Source: an uncultured archaeon
GTDB lineage: Archaea; Nanobdellota; Nanobdellia; Pacearchaeales; GW2011-AR1
Direction of reading: 5' to 3'
DNA: 64,000 bases
Assembly (NCBI GenBank): GCA_903866625.1
Contig: CAIPOI010000006.1
Span: 1 to 64,000, forward strand
Shown here: positions 58,097 to 64,000 of the stretch, piece after piece
Numbering within the stretch: the first letter of the stretch is position 1
Layout of the letters: the number at the start of each line of letters is the position of its first letter
The notes under the pieces: generated by a model
The model's input: the letters and a program-made list of their open reading frames with translations, nothing else
The model's database searches: none
What the model was told of the DNA's origin: nothing
Position numbers and translations under genes: made by a program

Positions 58097-58504
58097 ATGA
58101 AAGAATTAAGAAAAAGAAAAGTTTTAGCCGCAAAAGCACTTGGCGTTGGAAAAAATAAAATAGTATTTGACTCTTCAAAATTAGCAGAGATAAAAGAAGC
58201 AATAACAAAACAGGATATAAGAGACTTATATGCTGAGGGAATAATTATGATTAAAGAAGCACGCGGAAGAAAGAAGAAAGAGAAAAGAAATACTAGAAGA
58301 GGACCTGGAAAAATTAAAATGAAGGTTAGAGATAGAAAAGGAGAATATGTTATAATCACTAGAAAATTAAGAGGATATTTAAAAGAACTTAAAATTCAAA
58401 ATAAAGTAGACAGTGAAAAGTTTAAAGAAATAAGAAAGAAAATAAGAGCCAGAGTATTTAAAAATAAAGCGCATCTTAGAGAACATCTAGGAATAAAAAC
58501 ATAA
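58097..58504 (+). CDS. rpl19e: Ribosomal protein L19e
   Basis: The ATG at 58097 (MKELRKRKVLAAKALGVGKN) is preferred over the track start at 58076, which lies inside L32e and includes the GCGGAGG ribosome site. The 135-residue protein has ARGRKKKEKRNTRRGPGKIK and the long C-terminal helix KIRARVFKNKAHLREHLGIK. It is an archaeal/eukaryotic protein bridging to the small subunit. Confidence 0.94.
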   Translation: MKELRKRKVLAAKALGVGKNKIVFDSSKLAEIKEAITKQDIRDLYAEGIIMIKEARGRKKKEKRNTRRGPGKIKMKVRDRKGEYVIITRKLRGYLKELKIQNKVDSEKFKEIRKKIRARVFKNKAHLREHLGIKT

Positions 58505-58511
58505 TAACAAA

Positions 58512-58979
58512 ATGAAAATAATACCAAGAAAAAGAAGAATCCAAGGAAAAACAAATTATACTAAGAGAAGGAGATTGCTAGAGGCAAGAAAACCAAGAAT
58601 AGCTATAAGAAAGAGCAATAAGTATATTACGATACAATACATTGAAAGTAAACTCGCACAAGATAGTATCAAAGTAGGAGTAAACTCAAAAGAATTACTT
58701 GAATATGGATGGCCAAAAGAAAAGTCTGGAAGCTTAAAATCTATAACAGCAGCTTATCTTGCAGGATTATTATTCGGTAAGAAAATAAGCAAGTTGCCTC
58801 CAGCGATTGTTGATACGGGATTAATAATCAGCACTAAAGGTTCAAAAGTATATGCTGCATTAAAGGGAATAGTTGATTCAGGATATAAAATTTCGCATAA
58901 CACAGAAGTTTTCCCCGATGAAAAATCAATAAAATCAAAAGACTTTTTTGAAAAAGTAAAAAGCAATATAACCAAATGA
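58512..58979 (+). CDS. rpl18: Ribosomal protein L18
   Basis: This 155-residue L18 has GKTNYTKRRRLLEARKPRIA, the RKSNKYITIQYIESKLAQDS strand and GLIISTKGSKVYAALKGIVD. It binds 5S rRNA with L5. The stop overlaps the S5 start by four bases (ATGA). Confidence 0.94.
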   Translation: MKIIPRKRRIQGKTNYTKRRRLLEARKPRIAIRKSNKYITIQYIESKLAQDSIKVGVNSKELLEYGWPKEKSGSLKSITAAYLAGLLFGKKISKLPPAIVDTGLIISTKGSKVYAALKGIVDSGYKISHNTEVFPDEKSIKSKDFFEKVKSNITK

Positions 58980-59704
58980 AAGACGAACAAATAAAAGAAA
59001 CAAATGAAGTAGTAGTTCCATTCAAGAGAAAATCTAGAGAAGAGATGGCAGAAGAAGAGAAGCAAAGAGCTCTTGATTCTTGGATTCCAAAAACTGCTTT
59101 AGGTAAGAAAGTAAGAGAAGGAAAAGTGAAAAATATAGATGAAATCATAAACGAAAAAATATTGGAAGATCAGGTTATTGATTTGCTTGTTCCAACTACT
59201 TCAGATTTGCTATTAATCGGACAATCAAAAGGAAAATTTGGTGGTGGAAAAAGAAGAGCATGGAAACAAACACAAAAGAAAACTATTGACGGAAATGTTC
59301 CAAGCTTTACCTGTGGAGTAATTGTAGGAGATAAAAGCGGACATGTGGGAGTTGGTTTTGGAAAAGCTAAAGAGACCTTGCCTGCAAGAGAAAAAGCCAT
59401 GAGATTAGCAAAATTGAACTTAATAAAAATTACAAGAGGATGTGCAAGTTTTGACTGTTCTTGTTCAGAATTACATACAGTCCCATTTATTGTAGAAGGA
59501 AAATGTGGAAGCACAGTAGTAAGATTAATGCCCGCCCCACAAGGTACTGGGTTAGTAATTGGAGATGAATGCAAAAAGATACTTAAGTTAGTAGGAATCA
59601 AGGATGTTTATAGTAAAACTTTTGGCCAAACAAGAAGTACAATAAATTTAGCAAAAGCTTGTATAGAAGCTCTTAAGAAAACAAATACTGGAGGAAAAAA
59701 ATAA
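58976..59704 (+). CDS. rps5: Ribosomal protein S5
   Basis: This 242-residue S5 has the double-stranded RNA-binding part FGGGKRRAWKQTQKKTIDGN, GKAKETLPAREKAMRLAKLN and RLMPAPQGTGLVIGDECKKI. The N-terminal charged extension is long. It ends TGGKK, encoded by ACTGGAGGAAAAAAA, the ribosome site of S3, which directly follows. L30 would be the usual neighbour. Confidence 0.95.
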   Translation: MKDEQIKETNEVVVPFKRKSREEMAEEEKQRALDSWIPKTALGKKVREGKVKNIDEIINEKILEDQVIDLLVPTTSDLLLIGQSKGKFGGGKRRAWKQTQKKTIDGNVPSFTCGVIVGDKSGHVGVGFGKAKETLPAREKAMRLAKLNLIKITRGCASFDCSCSELHTVPFIVEGKCGSTVVRLMPAPQGTGLVIGDECKKILKLVGIKDVYSKTFGQTRSTINLAKACIEALKKTNTGGKK

Positions 59705-59705
59705 T

Positions 59706-60395
59706 ATGGATGAGAAAAAATTCGTGCAATTTAAGAAAAAAGAATATGAAATGAAGAGATATGTTTGGAATACCTTAGGTAAGGGAAAGGTTAGTTCAAT
59801 AAAAGTTGAATATACTCCTATTGGAGAAAAAATAATTGTAGCTACAGATAAACCCGGATTGATCATTGGTTCAAGAGGCGAAAAAATCGATAATCTTACA
59901 AGAGTATTAAAACAAAAATTCAAACTTGAAAATCCAAATATAGAAATCAGTGAGATAAAGGAGTCAAGTTTTGATGCTCAGTTAGTTGCAGATAGAATTG
60001 CGCTTGAACTTGAAAAACTGGGAAACCTTAAATTTAAAACAATTGCTTACAAAGAAATGACAAGAATAATGAGAGCAGGAGCATTAGGAGTAGAATTAAG
60101 ATTAAGCGGTAAACTACCAAGCGATAGAGCAAAATCTTGGAGATTTGCAGCAGGATATCTTAAAAAAGTTGGAGATAGTGCAAAAGTTGTTAATAGAGCA
60201 CAATCTATTGCTTTAACAAAACTGGGGATAAGTGGAATAAAAGTTGCTATACTCCCTCCATACGCAAAAATACACGATAAGATTGAAATAAATGAAGAAA
60301 TTAGAAGAATGATAAAACAAGAACAAGAAAATGATGAAAAAGAAACTAAAAAGAAAAAATCTAAAAAAGCAGAAAATAGTGAGGTAAAAGCATAA
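59706..60395 (+). CDS. rps3: Ribosomal protein S3 (moved)
   Basis: This 229-residue S3 has the KH motif KPGLIIGSRGEKIDNLTRVL and the C-terminal RAGALGVELRLSGKLPSDRA KS and VAILPPYAKIHDKIEINEEI. Archaeal S3 normally follows L22; here it lies after S5, 6 kb downstream, with L29 still attached. A charged Lys/Glu tail ends the protein. Its stop overlaps the L29 start by one base. Confidence 0.95.
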   Translation: MDEKKFVQFKKKEYEMKRYVWNTLGKGKVSSIKVEYTPIGEKIIVATDKPGLIIGSRGEKIDNLTRVLKQKFKLENPNIEISEIKESSFDAQLVADRIALELEKLGNLKFKTIAYKEMTRIMRAGALGVELRLSGKLPSDRAKSWRFAAGYLKKVGDSAKVVNRAQSIALTKLGISGIKVAILPPYAKIHDKIEINEEIRRMIKQEQENDEKETKKKKSKKAENSEVKA

Positions 60396-60646
60396 TGGCA
60401 ATATTAAAATCAAAAGAAGCTGCAAAGATGAGTTCTGCAGAAAGAAAAGACAAAATAAAAGAATTAAAAACAGAATTAATAAAAGCAAGACTTGCAAATA
60501 AAAAAACTACAAAATTAAATGCACGTGAAATTAAAAGAACAATTGCAAGATTGCTTACATTTGAAAACATGAAAAAAGAAATCAAAGAAGAAAAGAAAGT
60601 TGAAATTAAAACTGATAAAAAAGTAAAGAAGGAGGCAAAAAAATAA
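60395..60646 (+). CDS. rpl29: Ribosomal protein L29 (moved with S3)
   Basis: This 83-residue L29 has the hairpin SSAERKDKIKELKTELIKAR and LNAREIKRTIARLLTFENMK. An extra Lys-rich tail ends KKEAKK, encoded with the AAGGAGGCAAAAAAA ribosome site of L30. It kept its order after S3, so the two moved as a unit. Confidence 0.9.
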   Translation: MAILKSKEAAKMSSAERKDKIKELKTELIKARLANKKTTKLNAREIKRTIARLLTFENMKKEIKEEKKVEIKTDKKVKKEAKK

Positions 60647-60647
60647 C

Positions 60648-61073
60648 ATGATAGTATTAATTAGAATAGCAGGATTAGTGAATATGAAACAGGAATTAGA
60701 AGAAACTTTATTTAGAATGAGAATGAGAAAAAAATATACTTGTGTTATATTAAATGAAACTCCAGAAGTTATGGGTATGATTGCTAAAGTAAGAAACCTT
60801 GTTGCCTATGGAAAAATAAATGAAGAAACACTAGTAAGTCTAATAAAAGCAAGAGCTAAAAAAATTGGAGATTCAAAAGCTAAAATTGAAAATGCTGAAA
60901 AGATTGCTAAAGAAGTTCTTGCTGGAAAAAATCTTGAAGATTTGGGAATAAAACCTTTCTTTGGATTACATCCTGCTCGCGGAGGAATAAAGAACACAAA
61001 ACTCCACTATCCTAAAGGAGTTCTTGGAGATAATAAAGAAGATATAAATAAATTAATAGGAAAAATGTTATAA
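60648..61073 (+). CDS. rpl30: Ribosomal protein L30
   Basis: The archaeal L30 begins IVLIRIAGLVNMKQELEETL FRMRMRKKYTC and has the archaeal C-terminal extension FFGLHPARGGIKNTKLHYPK. Length 141 is normal for the archaeal form. It follows L29 by one base. Confidence 0.94.
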   Translation: MIVLIRIAGLVNMKQELEETLFRMRMRKKYTCVILNETPEVMGMIAKVRNLVAYGKINEETLVSLIKARAKKIGDSKAKIENAEKIAKEVLAGKNLEDLGIKPFFGLHPARGGIKNTKLHYPKGVLGDNKEDINKLIGKML

Positions 61074-61080
61074 TAACAAA

Positions 61081-61542
61081 ATGAAAATTAAGAAAAGACG
61101 AAAATCATCAAGAATGCACGGAAGACATATGGGTACTCATGGTTGGGGTGCAAGAAAGAAACATATGGGTAGTGGTCACCGTGGCGGATGTGGTATGGGT
61201 GGAACAGGAAAGATGGGGGGAGCAAAGAAAACTCTGGTTCTTAAACTATATGGAGCAGATTATTTTGGTAAACAAGGAGTTACTAGCAGAGGTTCAAAAA
61301 GAAAGAAAAATCTTGTAATAAATCTTGAAATGATTGAAAAGAATCTTGAATCTTTAAAAAAGAAATATATGAAAGATAATGTGTTGGATCTTAGCGAATA
61401 TAAAATTTTGGGTCAAGGAGAACTAAAATCTAAGATTACCATAAAGGCTAAAACTGCTTCTGAATCTGCTATAGCCAAAATAGAAAAAGCTGGAGCAAAA
61501 ATTGTGCTTGAGGATAAAGAAGAAGTTGAGAAGAGCAAATAA
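61081..61542 (+). CDS. rpl15: Ribosomal protein L15
   Basis: This 153-residue L15 has the Gly/His/Arg-rich N-terminus SRMHGRHMGTHGWGARKKHM and MGGTGKMGGAKKTLVLKLYG, then a helical C-terminal domain with SKITIKAKTASESAIAKIEK. It is the last ribosomal gene before secY, the usual order. Confidence 0.94.
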   Translation: MKIKKRRKSSRMHGRHMGTHGWGARKKHMGSGHRGGCGMGGTGKMGGAKKTLVLKLYGADYFGKQGVTSRGSKRKKNLVINLEMIEKNLESLKKKYMKDNVLDLSEYKILGQGELKSKITIKAKTASESAIAKIEKAGAKIVLEDKEEVEKSK

Positions 61543-61597
61543 AAAGACTTTATAAACCTCCACATACTTTAACCAATAATAAAAGAGCCAGAAAAAT

Positions 61598-62965
61598 ATG
61601 AACTTTAAAGATATATTACACAATCTTCCGGAAGTAAGACCTCCGACAGAAAAGAAGCTTTCTTTTAGCGTTAAACTTAAATGGACAGTAATAATACTTG
61701 CGGCTTTCTTTATTCTTGCGAATATTTCTCTTTATGGTTTAAGACAAGAAGCTGTTATGAAGTTTGAGTACATTGCAATTTTGCTGGGAACTGATTTTGG
61801 TTCTATAATTAGCTTAGGTATTGGACCAATAGTTATGGCTTCCATCATATTGCAGTTGCTTGTTGGAAGCAAGATAATCAATATTGACACGACAAATCCT
61901 GAAGGGAAAAAATTCTTTCAAGGATTGCAGAAGCTTACAGTTTTCTTCTTTATTGTCTTTGAATCAATAATCTATGTAGTTATGGGCGGAACTCCAGCAT
62001 TACCGGGATATAATTTTATTGTAATGATTCAGCTTATGCTTGGCGGATTCTTAATCATGCTTATGGATGAGGTTTGTTATAAGTATGGATTTGGCTCAGG
62101 GGTTTCATTGTTTATCGCAGCCGGAGTTGGTTGGAGGTTAATTACAGGATTATTTGGTTTTGTTGGAGCAGCCGGAACAATTGGGCCTGTTGGAGCAATA
62201 CCTGTATTTTTTGATAGTTTGTTTAATACTGGAGATGCAATTGGTGCTATGAAAGCTGTTGCTACTGTTCTTTCAACAGTAATTATTTTTATGATAATTG
62301 TATGGGCTCAATCTCTAAAAATAGAAATTCCCCTGTCTTATGATAGACTAAGAGGATATAATGTTAAATGGCCTCTTGCATTTTTCTATGCCTCAAATAT
62401 TCCAGTTATACTTACTGGCGCATTTATAGCAAATCTTCAGTTGTTTGGAAGTTTGTTTCAAAATTGGATGGGTCATGCTACTTTCTTAGGAAGTTTCTCT
62501 AATGGGCAAGCAGTTTCAGGATTAGCTTATTGGGTTGGAAGCACAGATATTTTAAAAACTTTAATTGATAAAAGTTTTAGATGGATATTCTTAGGACAAG
62601 CAGTTACTCATATTATTGTTTTTATTGTTTTTTCAGCAATATTCTCGGTTTTCTGGGTAAAGACTTCTGGAATGGATGCGCAAGCTCAAGCAAGAAATAT
62701 AATTAAGTCAGGATTACAAGTCCCAGGATTCAGGAAAGATGAAAGAGTTTTAGAAACAATTCTTAATAGATATGTTATGCCACTTACCATTATGGGCGGA
62801 GTAGCAGTAGGACTACTTGCTTCAGTTTCAGATGTTCTTGGAACAATTACTGGAGGAACAGCACTATTACTTGGAACTATGATTATCTATCAGTTCTATC
62901 AAAACATTGCTCAACAGCATGCGATGGATATGCATCCTGCTATGAGAAAAATGATGGGTAATTAA
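61598..62965 (+). CDS. secY: Protein translocase SecY
   Basis: This 455-residue protein has ten membrane spans, with LLGTDFGSIISLGIGPIVMA near the plug and GFGSGVSLFIAAGVGWRLI, and the typical C-terminal RYVMPLTIMGGVAVGLLASV. It forms the channel for protein export and insertion. A 55-base gap with TATA-like TTTATAAACC before it may give it its own promoter besides operon read-through. Confidence 0.96.
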   Translation: MNFKDILHNLPEVRPPTEKKLSFSVKLKWTVIILAAFFILANISLYGLRQEAVMKFEYIAILLGTDFGSIISLGIGPIVMASIILQLLVGSKIINIDTTNPEGKKFFQGLQKLTVFFFIVFESIIYVVMGGTPALPGYNFIVMIQLMLGGFLIMLMDEVCYKYGFGSGVSLFIAAGVGWRLITGLFGFVGAAGTIGPVGAIPVFFDSLFNTGDAIGAMKAVATVLSTVIIFMIIVWAQSLKIEIPLSYDRLRGYNVKWPLAFFYASNIPVILTGAFIANLQLFGSLFQNWMGHATFLGSFSNGQAVSGLAYWVGSTDILKTLIDKSFRWIFLGQAVTHIIVFIVFSAIFSVFWVKTSGMDAQAQARNIIKSGLQVPGFRKDERVLETILNRYVMPLTIMGGVAVGLLASVSDVLGTITGGTALLLGTMIIYQFYQNIAQQHAMDMHPAMRKMMGN

Positions 62966-62966
62966 A

Positions 62967-63392
62967 ATGGATATTCAAGCACTTATACAAGCAAATCCCC
63001 GATTATGGATTGTAATTTTTGCATTCTTTGTTTCAGTAGTTATAACTATTGCAAATTATTTTTTAACTGATAAAGAGCTTATGAAGAATATAAAAGAAAA
63101 GCAAAAAAGACTTCGAGAAGAAATGAAGAAATACAGAAATGATTCTCAAAAAATGATGGAGCTAAATAAGCAAATGATGGAAGATTTTCCAAATCAAATG
63201 AAACAATCAATGAAAGTATCAGTTATAACTCTGATCCCTTTGCTTTTATTATTTAATTGGTTAAGAGTAAGCTTTGCTTCAACAACTTTGGCTGAACCAG
63301 GATTATTTGGTTGGCCAATTTGGACTTGGTGGTATATTCTTTCTTCTTTAGTTTGGAGCATGATACTAAGAAAACTTTTTAAGTTGGATTAA
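62967..63392 (+). CDS. DUF106/EMC3-like membrane insertase
   Basis: This 141-residue protein has a first span (VIFAFFVSVVITIANYFLT), a coiled-coil arm (LMKNIKEKQKRLREEMKKYR), then two further spans ending with WYILSSLVWSMILRKLF. This is the archaeal DUF106 layout, related to YidC/Oxa1 and EMC3. It probably helps insert membrane proteins with SecY, whose stop is one base before. Its usual place after secY is kept. Confidence 0.9.
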   Translation: MDIQALIQANPRLWIVIFAFFVSVVITIANYFLTDKELMKNIKEKQKRLREEMKKYRNDSQKMMELNKQMMEDFPNQMKQSMKVSVITLIPLLLLFNWLRVSFASTTLAEPGLFGWPIWTWWYILSSLVWSMILRKLFKLD

Positions 63393-63438
63393 ATTTGATT
63401 AAAAAATTTTATTCTTATCAAATCTATTATTCATAAAT

Positions 63439-63960
63439 TTATCTTCTTCTGACATAAAAGAAACCTGAAACTAAACCTACTAGAACTAAAGCAACTCCAA
63501 GAGTATTTGATGTTGAGCTAGCCATATTTGCTATAACGTTTCCAGTTATGTTCGCTGAGAGAAAAAAGAGTCCACCTAAGACTCCAATAAGAGAAGAGAG
63601 AGCTAAGGGCAATCTAACTTTAGTCCCCTCTAGAGGCGCCTCGGAATCCAGTAAACTTTCTAATTGATCATTTTTCTTTATAGTTACACCATTTTTCTTT
63701 AAAGCAGTGTTCAAATCTTTTGCAAGTTTAAGAAGTCTCGCCTTCGCAGATTCGTAGTCTGCATAATTTAAATCTCCGCCACCCGCCGGCATATATCTTG
63801 GGAATTCTCCGGCTTGAAATTTTGAGCCGTTAGAAACTACTTCAACATATAATTTTCTTCCGAAAAAGCTTGGCCTTAGTCTTACTTCAGCAGAGTCATA
63901 ACCCTGTTTAGCAACTAAAGAAGCGATTTGTTCGGGGTTCATGTAATTCTTTTTTGCCAT
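63439..63960 (-). CDS. Membrane protein with TGNVI motif
   Basis: Residues 1-115 are a soluble part with LRPSFFGRKLYVEVVSNGSK and a charged helix. Then come a first span (ALSSLIGVLGGLFFLSANIT), the motif ITGNVI, a short Ser/Thr linker and a second span ending in FFYVRRR. The end pattern resembles C-terminal sorting or anchor signals: a short motif, a hydrophobic helix and basic residues. TGNVI is also just before the span of the receptor-like protein at 25208-27289. Function unknown. Confidence 0.6.
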   Translation of the reverse strand: MAKKNYMNPEQIASLVAKQGYDSAEVRLRPSFFGRKLYVEVVSNGSKFQAGEFPRYMPAGGGDLNYADYESAKARLLKLAKDLNTALKKNGVTIKKNDQLESLLDSEAPLEGTKVRLPLALSSLIGVLGGLFFLSANITGNVIANMASSTSNTLGVALVLVGLVSGFFYVRRR

Positions 63961-64000
63961 ATTCTCTTAAGAATTATCAACTTTAAAAACCCTTCTAAAA

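Noticed and set aside
1-64000. CRISPR array, insertion sequence, rRNA operon or replication origin
   Set aside because: No regularly spaced repeats, transposase, rRNA sequence or origin-like repeat cluster was seen.

Overview
This window is a piece of an AT-rich archaeal genome. The archaeal signs are a DnaG-type TOPRIM primase, aIF5A, ribosomal proteins L40e, S4e, L32e and L19e, Taw1 wyosine synthase, an Elp3/Trm9-like pair, archaeal-type ThrRS and TrpRS, a class III type IV pilin, and TATA boxes about 25 bases before start codons, many of them apparently leaderless. ISC-type Fe-S genes, AMP phosphorylase, LemA with a TPM protein, many very short hypothetical genes and a 'TGNVI' motif beside membrane anchors together suggest a small-genome DPANN archaeon (Pacearchaeota/Woesearchaeota-like). 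That placement is inference; no rRNA gene is present to test it.

Layout. 1-2410 (minus): a type IV secretion/conjugation-like module with a VirB2/TrbC-like pilin, a large exported protein and a membrane protein cut by the window edge that repeats the pilin motif. 2523-3589: a beta-class DNA methyltransferase overlapping a ribbon-helix-helix-like gene. 3661-3894: a hairpin-rich stretch, tRNA-Asp and a palindrome. 3980-6780: a cluster of tiny membrane proteins, a nuclease-like protein with a Pro-Glu-Ile-Lys repeat tail, and orphans. The first 6 kb has the look of an accessory or integrated region. 6958-11843: tRNA-Tyr, an exported membrane protein, LemA, a TPM protein and orphans. 12105-20112: primase with a foldable leader, pilin, Elp3 opposite a Trm9-like methyltransferase, a DEAD-box helicase with a structured leader, and a MutS-family ATPase. 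20123-35575: mostly housekeeping genes (ThrRS, CutA, TrpRS, adenylate kinase, thymidine kinase, FtsZ, FKBP, aIF5A, L40e, site-2 protease) mixed with a JAMM protein, a receptor-like protein with a cyclase-like domain, and orphans.

35636-39945: Taw1, then an ArsR regulator with a clear operator, IscS, a DUF1858 protein, IscU, a membrane winged-helix protein and a cysteine-rich membrane-anchored protein with its own palindrome and leader hairpin. This looks like one Fe-S/thiol/metal unit. 40006-41872: L1-L10-L12 operon with a foldable leader. 42013-49559: tRNA-Ser, a Kef-type antiporter, AMP phosphorylase, an AI-2E family protein and orphans. 49593-63392: one long ribosomal protein-SecY operon with a switch-like leader, S3-L29 moved to after S5, an unknown 80-residue gene between S19 and L22, and a DUF106 (EMC3/YidC-like) gene after SecY.

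Several operon genes end in Gly-Gly-Lys-Lys or Glu-Ala/Val-Lys-Lys because the last codons also form the Shine-Dalgarno site of the next gene. No CRISPR array, transposase or rRNA gene was seen.
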